Below are positions 1 through 11,414 of a stretch of DNA of 64,000 nucleotides, one piece after another. Source of the DNA: Paucimonas sp. Its GTDB lineage: Bacteria > Pseudomonadota > Gammaproteobacteria > Pseudomonadales > Pseudomonadaceae. The translations under genes were made by a program, and so were the position numbers. Each line of letters opens with the position of its first letter. Position 1 is the stretch's first letter. The notes beneath the pieces are model-generated. The model was given only the letters and a program-made list of their open reading frames with translations. It was not told where the DNA came from and searched no databases. The stretch spans positions 1-64,000 of the forward strand of contig JAIRVG010000026.1 of NCBI GenBank assembly GCA_031253995.1. The letters run 5' to 3'.

Positions 1-612
1 TACAACCGCCTGAACAAAGACGACGCCGTAGTCCTGCTGGTCGACCACCAGACCGGCCTGATTTCCCTGGTGCAGGACTTCTCGCCGAACGAGTTCAAGA
101 ACAACGTGCTGGCGCTGGCCGACCTGGCGAAGTTCTTCGAACTACCGACCATCCTCACCACCAGCTTCGAACAAGGCCCGAATGGCCCGCTGGTGCCAGA
201 GCTGAAAGAGATGTTCCCGGACGCGCCGTACATCCCGCGTCCAGGCCAGATCAACGCCTGGGACAACGAAGATTTCGTCAAGGCGATCAAGGCCACCGGT
301 CGCAAGCAGCTGATCATCGCCGGTGTCGTAACTGACGTCTGCGTAGCCTTCCCGACCCTGTCGGCGCTGGCCGAAGGCTTCGATGTGTTCGTGGTGACCG
401 ATGCTTCCGGCACCTTCAACACCACCGTGCAACAGGCCGCATGGAACCGCATGACCCAGGCCGGCGCGCAGATGATGAACTGGTTCTCGGTGGCCTGTGA
501 GCTGCACCGCGACTGGCGCAACGATATCGAGGGGCTGGGTAACCTGCTGTCGCAGCGGATTCCTAACTATCGGAACCTGATGAATAGCTATGCGGCGTTT
601 ACTGCCAAGTGA
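1..612 (+). CDS. Isochorismatase-family cysteine hydrolase (YcaC-like), 5' end outside window
   Basis: The reading frame is open from base 1, so the true start lies upstream; 203 residues are visible. The fold signature is clear: a catalytic Asp in VDHQTG (window residue 15) and the nucleophilic Cys114 in GVVTDVCVAF, both typical of isochorismatase-like hydrolases. Length and the motif spacing fit the YcaC subgroup, which hydrolyses unidentified amide- or ester-type substrates. A perfect 13-bp-stem terminator follows within 12 bases of the stop, so it ends its own transcript. It is convergent with pobR. The substrate cannot be told from sequence. Family call is firm; subgroup is from memory of YcaC-like proteins. 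Confidence 0.88.
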   Translation, partial: YNRLNKDDAVVLLVDHQTGLISLVQDFSPNEFKNNVLALADLAKFFELPTILTTSFEQGPNGPLVPELKEMFPDAPYIPRPGQINAWDNEDFVKAIKATGRKQLIIAGVVTDVCVAFPTLSALAEGFDVFVVTDASGTFNTTVQQAAWNRMTQAGAQMMNWFSVACELHRDWRNDIEGLGNLLSQRIPNYRNLMNSYAAFTAK

Positions 613-623
613 TTGCTGAATGA

Positions 624-660
624 AAGAAGCCCGCTCGGTCAGAGCGGGCTTCTTGGTTTT
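624..660 (+). terminator. Rho-independent terminator after the isochorismatase-family gene
   Basis: A perfect 13-bp stem (arms 624-636 and 642-654) with a 5-base loop is followed by GGTTTT. It separates this gene from the convergent pobR. Confidence 0.85.
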
Positions 661-674
661 CCATGACGCGGACA

Positions 675-2865
<2,191 letters not shown>

Positions 2866-2895
2866 ACTGCACACATCGAGCAGGCAAACCCTACG

Positions 2896-3870
2896 TCACT
2901 GTACGAATTTCGCGCTGACGAACGGCGCGTAATCCGGCAACACCGTTTCCACCTTGCCCTGCTCCTTGAGGAACTTCGCCGTCTCGGCAATGGCCGCTGG
3001 CGTCTGGCTCTGCAGCAGCCCGGCCTGAGCCTGGGCATCAGGGAAGGCCGAGCCCGCGAGCAGCTCGGGCACATCGGCAGGGTTGGAGCCGGTCAGTTTC
3101 GCGATCTTCTGCACCGGCACCGAATCCGCCGTCCATTGCGCCTTGTTCGCGGTGTAGTCGGCGAAGGATTGCAGCGTCACCCTGGCGAACTTCGCCACCA
3201 CGTCCGGGTGCTTCTCGGCGAAGTCCTTGCGCGCCACCCACACCTCGAAGGTCGGCGCGCCCCAGCCACCCACTTCGGCGGCATCGGTGAGGGTCTTGCC
3301 GGTCTTGCGGATTTCCCCCAGCGCCGGCGACCAGACGAAGGCGCCATCGATATCCCCCCGCTTCCACGCCGCGGCGATTTCCGCCGGCTGCAGGTTCACC
3401 ACCTTCACCTGACGGGTATCCAGGCCCCAGTGCTTGAGCGCGCCGAGCAGGCTGTAGTGCGAGGTGGAGACGAAGGGCGTGGCGATGGTCTTGCCCACCA
3501 GGTCCTGCGGGCTGTCGATCCCGCTGCCGTTGCGCACCACCAGCGCCTCAGCGGCATTGATCTGCGCCGAGACGATGAAGGCCACGATGGGCAGCTTGCG
3601 CGACGCCGCAGCGGCCAGCGGGCTGGAACCGAGGTTGCCAATCTGCACATCACCAGAAGCGATGGCGGTGACCACTTCCGGGCCGCTATTGAAGCGGCGC
3701 CAGTCGATCTTCTCGCCGATCGCCTGCTCGTAGGCGCCATCGGCCTGGGGCACCTTACTCGGATCGATGCCGGTCTGATAGCCGACGGTCAGGCCGGCGG
3801 CGTGGCTGACCAGGGTCAAGCCGGTCAGGGCCAGGGCGGTGAATAATTTGAGCGGGCGGGAGGGCTTCAT
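2896..3870 (-). CDS. tauA: TauA-type taurine/sulfonate ABC transporter substrate-binding protein, without its tauBCD partners
   Basis: 324 residues with a signal peptide (about 1-25, ending LVSHAAG) and a type-2 periplasmic binding fold of the TauA/NMT1 group: YQTGIDPSK near the N-terminus, GNLGSSPLAAA, TPFVSTSHYSLL. In E. coli and in P. putida as I remember it, tauA is followed by tauB (ATPase), tauC (permease) and tauD (dioxygenase). Here the next gene on this strand is absent: the convergent pobA ends 30 bp away. The protein must borrow another permease/ATPase or be non-functional. ATG 3870 is chosen over a TTG three codons upstream. The substrate (taurine or a related sulfonate) is inferred from family. 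Confidence 0.85.
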   Translation of the reverse strand: MKPSRPLKLFTALALTGLTLVSHAAGLTVGYQTGIDPSKVPQADGAYEQAIGEKIDWRRFNSGPEVVTAIASGDVQIGNLGSSPLAAAASRKLPIVAFIVSAQINAAEALVVRNGSGIDSPQDLVGKTIATPFVSTSHYSLLGALKHWGLDTRQVKVVNLQPAEIAAAWKRGDIDGAFVWSPALGEIRKTGKTLTDAAEVGGWGAPTFEVWVARKDFAEKHPDVVAKFARVTLQSFADYTANKAQWTADSVPVQKIAKLTGSNPADVPELLAGSAFPDAQAQAGLLQSQTPAAIAETAKFLKEQGKVETVLPDYAPFVSAKFVQ

Positions 3871-4216
3871 GGTTAGCAATTCCGGGGGTAAGGAGATGCC
3901 ATAAAGCTAGATGATCTAAAAAATTACTAAAAAATACTTTTTTGGAATTAGCTTATGTGCCGAGAGGTTTGTGAAAATTTTGTTGGTTATGTCAAAAAAA
4001 TCTTAAAAAAATAAAAATAATTCTTTTTAGGATTATCGGAATCTCATTATCCTTCACCGCCATGACGGCGCATTAGACCAAAGTCTTGAAACGACTAGTT
4101 ACGATTGACTCGATGGTCACCCTTTGGTGCTAATCGCCCATCGACAGCGAGCGGGACGACAAGATCCTGCCGTTAACGAACCACAAAAATTAGAAAACGA
4201 GAGGAGCAATTCATTT
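3871..4216. promoter_or_regulatory. Divergent AT-rich control region between tauA and the porin
   Basis: 346 bp without a gene. The stretch 3900-4060 is far richer in A+T than its surroundings, with A-tracts and a segment reading ATTCTTTTTAGG near 4019-4030 that resembles AT-rich stretches upstream of lsfA and tcyJ. A loose sigma-70-like pair toward the porin is TTGACT (4105-4110) and GCTAAT (4129-4134), 18-bp spacing. CysB/Cbl-type control of sulfur genes is a reasonable inference, not shown. Confidence 0.4.
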
Positions 4217-5542
4217 ATGAAGAAGTCGACCCTGACTCTTGCCGTGGCCCTTGGGGTTCTGGCCCAGCAAGCAGGCGCTGCCGGTTTTATCGAAGACAGT
4301 AAAGCTACGCTGAAGCTGCGTAACTTCTACATCAACCAGGACAACCGTAACCACGGCAGCGGCAACATCAACTATCAGGAAGAGTGGGGCCAAGGCTTCC
4401 AGCTCGACTTCGCCTCCGGTTTCACCCAAGGCACCGTCGGCTTCGGCGTTGATGCCATCGGCCTGTACGGCGTTCGCCTGGACTCGGGCAAGGGCCGCCA
4501 CGGCAACCCTACCAACACCAGCAATGGTGGCCTGGTCTTCCCGTCCGACAGTGACAACCGTGCTGTAAACGACTTCGCCAGCCTGGGCGTCACTGCCAAG
4601 GCCAAGTTCTCCCAGACCGAACTGCGCTACGGCACCCTGCTGCCCAAGAACCCAGTCATCACCACCAACGACGGTCGCCTGCTGACCCAGACCTTCGAAG
4701 GTGGCCAGGTCGTCTCGAACGAGATCAAGGACCTGACCCTGACTGCCGGCCAGATCGAGCACGTCAAGGGCCGTAACTCGACCAACAACTCGGAAATGTC
4801 CATTGGTGGCGCCAACAGCAAGGCCACTGGCGTTTTCAGCAATCAGTTCCGCTATGCCGGTGCTGACTACAAGCTGACCAAGGACCTGCTGGTTCAGTAC
4901 TGGTACGGCGGCCTGGAAGACTTCTACAACCAGCACTTCCTGGGTGCAGTGCATAACTGGTCCATCGGCCCGGGCGTGCTGAAGTCGGACTTCCGCTACT
5001 TCCACAGCACCGACGACGGCAAGAATAGTGATACCGGCGCCTACTACAGCAGCGGCTACTACGGTCCGGGCGTCACTCGCGGCAAGGTCGACAACGACCT
5101 GTACAGCGCCCTGTTCCTGTACACCGTTGCAGGTCACACCTTCGGCGGCGGCTACCAGGTCAGCAACGGCAACAGCGACTTTCCTTGGCTGAACCAGGGT
5201 GACGGCTCCTCCAACTACACCATCACCGACATGCAGATCCAGAAGTTCGGTCGTGCCGGTGAGCGCACCTGGCAGGCTCGCTACTCCTTCGACTTCGCCA
5301 AGGTTGGCGTACCAGGCCTGACTGCAGGCGCGGTGTACCTGAAGGGCAACGACATCGACGCCACCATCGGTGACCGCACCGAGTGGGAACGCGACATCAC
5401 CGTGGCCTACGTAGTACCTGAAGGCCCGCTGAAGAACTTCGGCGTAATGTGGAAAAACGCCATGTGGCGCTCCGACATCGCCAACCAGAAAGACCAGGAC
5501 GAAAACCGCCTGATCCTCAGCTACTCCATCCCGCTGCTGTAA
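4217..5542 (+). CDS. OprD-family outer membrane porin
   Basis: 441 residues beginning with a classical signal peptide (MKKSTLTLAVALGVLAQQAGAA, about 1-22) followed by FIEDSKATLKLRNFY, the hallmark N-terminus of mature OprD-family substrate-specific porins. The rest alternates short aromatic and glycine-rich strands and ends with a C-terminal beta strand (LILSYSIPLL). A strong ribosome site GAGGAG lies 10-11 bp before ATG 4217. Position between tauA and lsfA suggests an outer membrane channel for sulfonates or sulfate esters; related P. putida porins at this place are annotated OprE/OprD. The true substrate is not readable from sequence. Confidence 0.9.
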   Translation: MKKSTLTLAVALGVLAQQAGAAGFIEDSKATLKLRNFYINQDNRNHGSGNINYQEEWGQGFQLDFASGFTQGTVGFGVDAIGLYGVRLDSGKGRHGNPTNTSNGGLVFPSDSDNRAVNDFASLGVTAKAKFSQTELRYGTLLPKNPVITTNDGRLLTQTFEGGQVVSNEIKDLTLTAGQIEHVKGRNSTNNSEMSIGGANSKATGVFSNQFRYAGADYKLTKDLLVQYWYGGLEDFYNQHFLGAVHNWSIGPGVLKSDFRYFHSTDDGKNSDTGAYYSSGYYGPGVTRGKVDNDLYSALFLYTVAGHTFGGGYQVSNGNSDFPWLNQGDGSSNYTITDMQIQKFGRAGERTWQARYSFDFAKVGVPGLTAGAVYLKGNDIDATIGDRTEWERDITVAYVVPEGPLKNFGVMWKNAMWRSDIANQKDQDENRLILSYSIPLL

Positions 5543-5560
5543 ACCGCCGCGAGATACCCA

Positions 5561-5597
5561 ACGCCCGCCCGGCTTCATGCCGCGCGGGCGTTGTTTT
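5561..5597 (+). terminator. Terminator after porin gene
   Basis: A GC-rich stem (arms about 5562-5573 and 5579-5590, one mismatch) with a TTCAT-type loop is followed by TTGTTTTG. Confidence 0.75.
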
Positions 5598-5626
5598 GTC
5601 CGCTGCTTGTTATTCTTTTAAGTTCT

Positions 5627-5646
5627 GAATAAATCAATATTTATTC
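5627..5646. promoter_or_regulatory. 8-bp-arm inverted repeat upstream of lsfA
   Basis: GAATAAAT-CAAT-ATTTATTC is a perfect dyad in an AT-rich stretch 66 bp before the lsfA start. It could be a regulator site or part of the lsfA promoter. No regulator can be assigned from sequence alone. Confidence 0.4.
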
Positions 5647-5711
5647 TTTTTATTTTTCATCCTTCGCAGGCACAGTTGAACCATCAACGCACCCAGCCAA
5701 GGACCCGCACC

Positions 5712-6350
5712 ATGAGCCTCAGACTCGGCGATATCGCCCCCGACTTCGAACAGGATTCCAGCGCCGGCAAGATCCGCTTCCACGAATGGCTCGGCGACAG
5801 CTGGGGCGTGCTGTTCTCGCACCCGGCCGACTTCACCCCGGTGTGCACCACCGAGCTGGGCTTCACCGCCAAGCTCAAGGAGCAGTTCGCCGAACGCGGG
5901 GTCAAGGCCATCGCCCTCTCGGTGGACCCGGTGGACTCCCATCACCGCTGGATCGAGGACATCAACGAAACCCAGGGCACCACGGTCAACTTCCCGATCC
6001 TGGCCGACGCCGACCGCAAGGTCTCCGACCTGTACGACCTGATCCACCCCAACGCCAGCGATACCCTCACCGTGCGCTCCTTGTTCGTGATCGACCCGAA
6101 CAAGAAGATCCGCCTGACCATCACCTACCCCGCCAGCACCGGGCGCAATTTCCACGAGATCCTGCGGGTGATCGACTCGTTGCAGCTCACCGACAACCAC
6201 AAGGTCGCCACCCCGGCCAACTGGCAGGACGGTGACGAAGTGGTGATCGTGCCGTCGCTGAAGGACGAGGACGAGATCAAGCGCCGCTTTCCGAAGGGCT
6301 ACCGCGCGGTCAAGCCGTACCTGCGCCTGACGCCGCAGCCGAACCGTTGA
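5712..6350 (+). CDS. lsfA: 1-Cys peroxiredoxin LsfA
   Basis: Thiol peroxidase reducing hydrogen peroxide or organic hydroperoxides. The 212-residue protein has the peroxiredoxin active site DFTPVCTTE with peroxidatic Cys45 and no second cysteine, so it is the 1-Cys (Prx6-like) class; the C-terminal arm (about 170-212) is the usual extension of that class. LsfA is known in pseudomonads as a sulfate-starvation-induced protein. Here it sits directly upstream of ssuE, consistent with protection from peroxide leaked by FMNH2-dependent monooxygenases. ATG 5712 is preferred over an upstream ATG at 5676 because homologues begin MSLRLGD. A terminator follows, so it is a separate unit from ssu. Confidence 0.95.
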   Translation: MSLRLGDIAPDFEQDSSAGKIRFHEWLGDSWGVLFSHPADFTPVCTTELGFTAKLKEQFAERGVKAIALSVDPVDSHHRWIEDINETQGTTVNFPILADADRKVSDLYDLIHPNASDTLTVRSLFVIDPNKKIRLTITYPASTGRNFHEILRVIDSLQLTDNHKVATPANWQDGDEVVIVPSLKDEDEIKRRFPKGYRAVKPYLRLTPQPNR

Positions 6351-6378
6351 ATTTGATTTAGCCATCGCAGGGATTTTC

Positions 6379-6403
6379 GGGCCGTTTCGACGGCCCTTTT
6401 TTT
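6379..6403 (+). terminator. Terminator after lsfA
   Basis: Stem GGGCCG/CGGCCC (6379-6384 and 6391-6396) with TTTCGA between the arms and a run of seven T. Confidence 0.85.
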
Positions 6404-6440
6404 GCCTGCAATTCCACCCTCTCGAACCCTGTGGATACCC

Positions 6441-6529
6441 CTGTGGGAGCTGGCTTGCCAGCGATGAGGCCGGCATGGGCAATGATGCTGTCCAGTCGGG
6501 CCCTATCGCTGGCAAGCCAGCTCCCACAG
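6441..6529. repeat. REP pair (REPIN-like inverted repeat)
   Basis: Two 25-bp arms, 6441-6465 and 6505-6529, are perfect inverted copies of the CTGTGGGAGCTGGCTTGCCA-type REP sequence, separated by 39 bp. The same family recurs near 11.7, 46.1 and 56.6 kb. Confidence 0.9.
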
Positions 6530-6685
6530 AGGTTCTCCACAGGCCCATGGACATATCTCCAATTCATATAAACAAATGAAAAAATATGATTTATAGATAT
6601 ATGCAACTCCCTGTTACTGTCACTCCATTCCAGCGAGCCACCTAACTCGCAGGCCCTTCAGTCCAGTTCCAAGGATGCGCATTCA
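6530..6685 (+). promoter_or_regulatory. ssu operon promoter region
   Basis: 156 bp between the REP pair and ssuE. It contains an AT-rich patch (6555-6605), and AAGGA about 10 bp before the ssuE ATG serves as ribosome site. I see no convincing -35/-10 pair. Sulfur-limitation control is expected from family knowledge only. Confidence 0.35.
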
Positions 6686-7279
6686 ATGTTGGTCGTTTCT
6701 ATCGGTGGAAGTCCCAGCCTGCGTTCACGCTCCGGCGTCCTGCTCGAACGTGCCCGCGACTGGCTGCAAGGCCAGGGTGTGGAAGTGGTGACCTTCCAGG
6801 TGCGGGACTTTCCCGCCGAAGACCTGCTTCACGCCCGTTTCGACAGCCCGCAGGTGCAGCACTTCCAGCAACTGGTGGAACAGGCCGACGGCCTGATCGT
6901 CGCCACCCCGGTGTACAAGGCGTCCTTCTCCGGCGCCCTGAAGACCCTGCTCGACCTGCTGCCCGAGCGCGCCCTGAACCACAAGGTGGTGCTGCCCATC
7001 GCCACCGGCGGCAGCATCGCCCACATGCTGGCCGTGGACTACGCCCTCAAGCCGGTGCTCTCGGCGCTCAAGGCGCAGGAGACCCTGCACGGGATCTTCG
7101 CCGACGACAGCCAGATCGCCTACGGCCAGGGCAACCACCCGGCCCACCTGGCGCCTGCCCTGGAGCAGCGCCTGAACGAATCGCTGGAGCTGTTCCACAG
7201 CGCCCTGGCCCGTCGCCCCAAACCCGTGGCGCCCGGCCTGCTCAACGAACGCCTGATCAGTGCCCGCTGGAGCATCTGA
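6686..7279 (+). CDS. ssuE: NADPH-dependent FMN reductase SsuE
   Basis: Flavin reductase that supplies FMNH2 to the monooxygenase SsuD. 197 residues, flavodoxin-like fold of the NADPH-dependent FMN reductase family: phosphate-binding loop [10 protein letters not shown] near the N-terminus (8-17), then [20 protein letters not shown] and the glycine-rich [11 protein letters not shown]. It opens the ssuEADCBF order typical of Pseudomonas. The gap to ssuA is 99 bp with no terminator, so co-transcription is likely. Confidence 0.95.
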   Translation: MLVVSIGGSPSLRSRSGVLLERARDWLQGQGVEVVTFQVRDFPAEDLLHARFDSPQVQHFQQLVEQADGLIVATPVYKASFSGALKTLLDLLPERALNHKVVLPIATGGSIAHMLAVDYALKPVLSALKAQETLHGIFADDSQIAYGQGNHPAHLAPALEQRLNESLELFHSALARRPKPVAPGLLNERLISARWSI

Positions 7280-7378
7280 CCGGCCATAACCGTTTCATCG
7301 CGTCACCCCCACCTTACTCGCCCGACAACGAGGCAAGCAGGTGCAGCCCGAACCCAACAACTGCAAAAGGAGAGCGCT

Positions 7379-8344
7379 ATGCGCACTGTCGTTTTGCGTC
7401 GTGGTCTGGCCGCTCTGTTCGCTGCGGCTGTCACCTTCGGCGCCATCACCCAAGCCCAGGCCGAGACCCTGCGTATCGGCTATCAGAAATACGGCACCCT
7501 GGTCCTGCTCAAGGCCAAGGGCTCCCTGGAAAAACGCCTCGCCGCCCAAGGCGTGCAAGTGCAATGGACCGAGTTCCCCGGCGGCCCGCAATTGCTGGAA
7601 GGCCTCAACGTCGGCTCGATCGACTTCGGCGTGACCGGCGAAACCCCGCCCGTATTCGCCCAGGCCGCCGGCGCCGACCTGCTCTACGTCGCCTATGAAC
7701 CGCCAGCCCCGCACAGCGAGGCGATCCTGGTGCCGAAGGGCTCGACGATCCAGTCGGTGAAGGACCTCAAGGGCAAGAAGGTCGCCCTCAACAAAGGCTC
7801 CAACGTGCACTACCTGCTGGTCCGCGCCCTGGAAGACGCCGGCCTGAAATACAGCGACATCCAGCCGGTGTTCCTGCCGCCCGCCGACGCCCGCGCCGCC
7901 TTCGAGCGCGGCAGCGTCGATGCCTGGGTGATCTGGGATCCCTACCAGGCCGCAGCCGAACAGCAACTGCAAGCCCGCACCCTGCGCGATGGCCAGGGCA
8001 TCGTCGACAACCACCAGTTCTACCTGGCAACCAAGCCCTATACGCAAAAGCATCCGGAAGTGATCAGCACCCTGATCGAAGAAGTCCGTGCCGTCGGTGA
8101 ATGGTCCCAGGCCAACCCGCAGGAAGTCACCGACCAGGTCGCGCCGCTGCTCGGCCTGCCCGCCGACATCACCCTGACCTCGGTCAAGCGCCAGGGCTAC
8201 GGCGCCGGCTTCCTCACCCCGGAAGTGGTCGCCGCGCAGCAGAAGATCGCCGATACCTTCACCGCCCTGAAGCTGATTCCCAAGCCGCTGAGCATCAAGG
8301 ACGTGATCTGGACGCCACCGGCCAAGGTCGCCACCGCGCCCTGA
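7379..8344 (+). CDS. ssuA: Aliphatic sulfonate ABC transporter substrate-binding protein SsuA
   Basis: Periplasmic binding protein for alkanesulfonates. 321 residues; signal peptide about 1-28 (ends TQAQAE), then TLRIGYQKYGTLVLLKAKG, TGETPPVFAQAAGADL and YEPPAPHSEAILVPKGS, typical of SsuA. A strong ribosome site AAAGGAGAG precedes ATG 7379. A second protein of the same subgroup is encoded at 36343-37266, and the two share YQK, the PPxFAQAAGADL stretch and the PADARAAFE(R/H)GSVDAW segment. Confidence 0.95.
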   Translation: MRTVVLRRGLAALFAAAVTFGAITQAQAETLRIGYQKYGTLVLLKAKGSLEKRLAAQGVQVQWTEFPGGPQLLEGLNVGSIDFGVTGETPPVFAQAAGADLLYVAYEPPAPHSEAILVPKGSTIQSVKDLKGKKVALNKGSNVHYLLVRALEDAGLKYSDIQPVFLPPADARAAFERGSVDAWVIWDPYQAAAEQQLQARTLRDGQGIVDNHQFYLATKPYTQKHPEVISTLIEEVRAVGEWSQANPQEVTDQVAPLLGLPADITLTSVKRQGYGAGFLTPEVVAAQQKIADTFTALKLIPKPLSIKDVIWTPPAKVATAP

Positions 8345-8402
8345 CCTTTCGCCCGCGCCGGGGCGCCGCCCCGGTCTGAGCCACCTTTAGGAGACAACTC
8401 CA

Positions 8403-9554
8403 ATGAGCCTCAACGTTTTCTGGTTCCTGCCCACCCATGGCGACGGCCATTACCTTGGCACCGCCGAAGGCGCTCGCGCCGTCGATCACGGTTACCTGCA
8501 GCAAGTGGCCCAGGCCGCCGACCGCCTCGGCTTCGGTGGCGTGCTGATCCCCACCGGGCGCTCCTGCGAGGATTCCTGGCTGGTCGCCGCATCGCTGATC
8601 CCGGTGACCCAGCGCCTGAAATTCCTCGTCGCCCTGCGTCCCGGGATCATTTCCCCGACCGTGGCGGCACGCCAGGCAGCGACCCTCGATCGGCTGTCCA
8701 ACGGCCGCGCGCTGTTCAACCTGGTGACCGGTGGCGACCCGGAAGAACTGTCCGGCGACGGCCTGTTCCTCAGCCATGAAGAGCGTTACCAGGCCTCGGT
8801 GGAATTCACCCGCATCTGGCGTCGGGTACTGGAAGGCGAGACGGTCGACTACGACGGCCAGCACATCACCGTCAAAGGCGCCAAGCTGCTCTACCCGCCG
8901 ATCCAGCAACCGCGTCCGCCGCTGTATTTCGGTGGTTCGTCGGACGCCGCGCAAGACCTCGCCGCGGAGCAGGTCGAGTTGTACCTGACCTGGGGCGAGC
9001 CGCCGGCCGCCGTCGCCGAGAAAATCGCCCAGGTCCGCGAGAAGGCCGCGAAGCTGGGCCGCAGCGTGCGTTTCGGCATCCGCCTGCACGTGATCGTCCG
9101 CGAGACCAACGACGAGGCCTGGAAAGCCGCCGAACGCCTGATCTCCCACCTGGACGACGACACCATCGCCCGCGCCCAGGCCTCCCTGGCGCGCTTCGAC
9201 TCGGTGGGCCAGCAACGCATGGCCGCCCTGCACGGCGGCAACAAGGACAACCTGGAAGTCAGCCCCAACCTGTGGGCCGGCGTCGGCCTGGTACGTGGCG
9301 GTGCCGGCCCCGCGCTGGTGGGCGACGGTCCGACCGTGGCCGCCCGCGTGAAGGAATACGCCGACCTCGGCATCGACACCTTCATCTTCTCCGGCTACCC
9401 GCACCTGGAAGAGTCGTACCGGGTCGCCGAACTGCTGTTCCCGCACCTGGATATCGAGCGCCCGTCGCTGCCTCAAGAGCGTGGTTACGTCAGCCCGTTC
9501 GGCGAGATGGTGGCCAACGACATCCTGCCGAAAAAATCCGCGGCGCAGCTGTGA
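8403..9554 (+). CDS. ssuD: FMNH2-dependent alkanesulfonate monooxygenase SsuD
   Basis: Desulfonates C1-C14 alkanesulfonates to aldehyde plus sulfite using FMNH2 from SsuE and O2. 383 residues, bacterial luciferase-like TIM barrel; the N-terminus [19 protein letters not shown] and [14 protein letters not shown] are signature segments of SsuD. The C-terminal region contains the arginine-bearing [21 protein letters not shown] loop. Ribosome site TAGGAG lies ahead of ATG 8403. Encoded between the binding protein and the permease, as in other pseudomonads. Confidence 0.97.
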   Translation: MSLNVFWFLPTHGDGHYLGTAEGARAVDHGYLQQVAQAADRLGFGGVLIPTGRSCEDSWLVAASLIPVTQRLKFLVALRPGIISPTVAARQAATLDRLSNGRALFNLVTGGDPEELSGDGLFLSHEERYQASVEFTRIWRRVLEGETVDYDGQHITVKGAKLLYPPIQQPRPPLYFGGSSDAAQDLAAEQVELYLTWGEPPAAVAEKIAQVREKAAKLGRSVRFGIRLHVIVRETNDEAWKAAERLISHLDDDTIARAQASLARFDSVGQQRMAALHGGNKDNLEVSPNLWAGVGLVRGGAGPALVGDGPTVAARVKEYADLGIDTFIFSGYPHLEESYRVAELLFPHLDIERPSLPQERGYVSPFGEMVANDILPKKSAAQL

Positions 9555-9564
9555 GGAACCGGAC

Positions 9565-10362
9565 ATGAGTCGTTCTTCTTCCACACCCTGGACCCAGCGC
9601 CTCGCGCCCTGGGCCCTGCCGGTGGCACTGCTGGCGATCTGGCAACTGGCGGTGAGCGCCGGCTGGCTGTCGACGCGCATCCTGCCGGCCCCGAGCGCGG
9701 TGATCGCGGCCGGCGTCGAGCTGGTGCGCAGCGGCGAGATCTGGACCCACCTGGCGATCAGCGGCTGGCGCGCCGGCCTGGGCTTCGTCATCGGCGGCAG
9801 CATCGGCCTGACCCTGGGTTTCATCACCGGCCTGTCGCGCTGGGGTGAACGCCTGCTGGACAGCTCGGTGCAGATGATCCGCAACGTGCCGCACCTCGCG
9901 CTGATCCCGCTGGTGATCCTGTGGTTCGGCATCGACGAGTCGGCGAAGATCTTCCTGGTCGCCCTCGGCACCCTGTTCCCGATCTACCTGAACACCTACC
10001 ACGGCATCCGCAACGTCGACCCGGCGCTGGTGGAGATGGCACGCAGCTACGGCCTGAGCGGCTTCTCGCTGTTCCGCCAGGTGATCCTGCCGGGTGCGCT
10101 GCCGTCGATCCTGGTGGGCGTGCGCTTCGCCCTCGGCTTCATGTGGCTGACCCTGATCGTCGCCGAGACCATCTCGGCCAACGCCGGCATCGGCTACCTG
10201 GCGATGAACGCCCGGGAGTTCCTGCAGACCGACGTGGTGGTCCTGGCCATCGTCCTCTACGCCGTGCTGGGCAAGCTCGCCGACCTCGCCGCCCGCGGCC
10301 TGGAACGGGTCTGGCTGCGCTGGCACCCGGCCTATCAGCCCAGCAAGGGAGACGGCGCATGA
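9565..10362 (+). CDS. ssuC: Sulfonate ABC transporter permease SsuC
   Basis: Inner-membrane permease, 265 residues, with the usual six or so membrane segments and the cytoplasmic EAA-type loop ([21 protein letters not shown]...) that docks with SsuB. GAGGAACCGG precedes ATG 9565; an in-frame extension to 9481 overlaps ssuD and is rejected. The stop overlaps the ssuB start (ATGA), so translation is coupled. Confidence 0.95.
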   Translation: MSRSSSTPWTQRLAPWALPVALLAIWQLAVSAGWLSTRILPAPSAVIAAGVELVRSGEIWTHLAISGWRAGLGFVIGGSIGLTLGFITGLSRWGERLLDSSVQMIRNVPHLALIPLVILWFGIDESAKIFLVALGTLFPIYLNTYHGIRNVDPALVEMARSYGLSGFSLFRQVILPGALPSILVGVRFALGFMWLTLIVAETISANAGIGYLAMNAREFLQTDVVVLAIVLYAVLGKLADLAARGLERVWLRWHPAYQPSKGDGA

Positions 10363-11171
10363 CCCTTCTGAAAGAACAACCGCCGCGCCTGCTGCGTGGC
10401 ATCCCGCTGGCGGCACGCAATGTCGAGAAGGCCTTCGGGCAGCGCAAGGTCCTGCGGGATATCGACCTGCATATCCCGGCCGGGCAGTTCGTCGCCATCG
10501 TCGGCCGCAGCGGCTGCGGCAAGAGCACCCTGCTGCGCCTGCTGGCCGGCCTCGACAAGCCCACCGGCGGGCAACTGCTGGCCGGTGCCGCACCGCTGGA
10601 AGACGCCCGCGAAGACACTCGGCTGATGTTCCAGGAAGCGCGCCTGCTGCCGTGGAAGCGGGTGATCGACAACGTCGGCCTGGGCCTCGACGGCCAGTGG
10701 CAGGAGCAGGCGCGACAAGCATTGGAAGCGGTAGGCCTGGCCGACCGCGCCCAGGAATGGCCGGCGGCCCTGTCCGGCGGGCAGAAACAGCGCGTGGCCC
10801 TGGCCCGCGCCCTGATCCACCAGCCGCGCCTGCTGCTGCTCGACGAACCGCTGGGGGCGCTGGATGCCCTGACCCGGATCGAGATGCAGCAACTGATCGA
10901 GGACCTGTGGCGCAAGCATGGCTTCACCGTGCTGCTGGTGACCCATGACGTCGCCGAAGCGGTGGCGGTGGCCGACCGGGTGATCCTCATCGAGGACGGC
11001 GAGATCGGCCTGGACCTGCAGGTCGACCTGCCACGGCCGCGGGTGCGTGGCTCACACCGCCTGGCGGCCCTGGAAAGCGAAGTATTGAACCGTGTTCTCT
11101 CGGTCCCGGGCACCCCGCCCGAGCCCGAACCCGTAGCACCCTTGCCTACGCAACTGCGCTGGGCTCATTGA
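10359..11171 (+). CDS. ssuB: Sulfonate ABC transporter ATP-binding protein SsuB
   Basis: 270-residue ABC ATPase: Walker [10 protein letters not shown] (49-57), Q-loop in [14 protein letters not shown], signature LSGGQKQR, Walker [13 protein letters not shown] and the H-loop THD. The C-terminal proline-rich tail (about 245-270) is typical of SsuB. Starts at the ATG that overlaps the ssuC stop. It is the only TauB/SsuB-class ATPase in the window (the other ABC ATPase, TcyN, belongs to a polar amino acid importer), so it might also serve the orphan binding proteins at 2.9 and 36.3 kb; that is inference. Confidence 0.95.
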   Translation: MTLLKEQPPRLLRGIPLAARNVEKAFGQRKVLRDIDLHIPAGQFVAIVGRSGCGKSTLLRLLAGLDKPTGGQLLAGAAPLEDAREDTRLMFQEARLLPWKRVIDNVGLGLDGQWQEQARQALEAVGLADRAQEWPAALSGGQKQRVALARALIHQPRLLLLDEPLGALDALTRIEMQQLIEDLWRKHGFTVLLVTHDVAEAVAVADRVILIEDGEIGLDLQVDLPRPRVRGSHRLAALESEVLNRVLSVPGTPPEPEPVAPLPTQLRWAH

Positions 11172-11198
11172 CCTAGAACCTGTGAAGGAAGCAAAGAC

Positions 11199-11414
11199 AT
11201 GACTATCAAAGCGATCAACGTGCGTAACCAGTTCAAGGGCACCGTGAAGGAAATCCTGGAAGGTCCGGTGTTGTCGGAAATCGATGTGCAGACGGCGTCG
11301 GGGATCGTCACTTCGGTGATCACCACCCGTTCGGTGAAGGAGCTGGAGCTGACCATTGGCAGCGAGGTGATTGCCTTCGTGAAATCGACTGAGGTTTCCA
11401 TCGCGAAACTGTGA
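11199..11414 (+). CDS. ssuF: SsuF, small TOBE/molbindin-like protein
   Basis: 71 residues with a single TOBE (Mop) domain: VRNQFKGTVKEILEGPVLSEIDV, VTSVITTRSVKELELTIGSEVIAFVKSTEVSIAKL. SsuF closes the ssu operon in Pseudomonas and is required for sulfonate use in P. putida by published work as I remember it; the ligand (molybdate or other oxyanion) is not settled. GAAGGAAG provides the ribosome site. The last 22 codons are copied twice more downstream (see the 126-bp tandem repeat), an oddity unlike the usual gene end. Confidence 0.92.
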   Translation: MTIKAINVRNQFKGTVKEILEGPVLSEIDVQTASGIVTSVITTRSVKELELTIGSEVIAFVKSTEVSIAKL

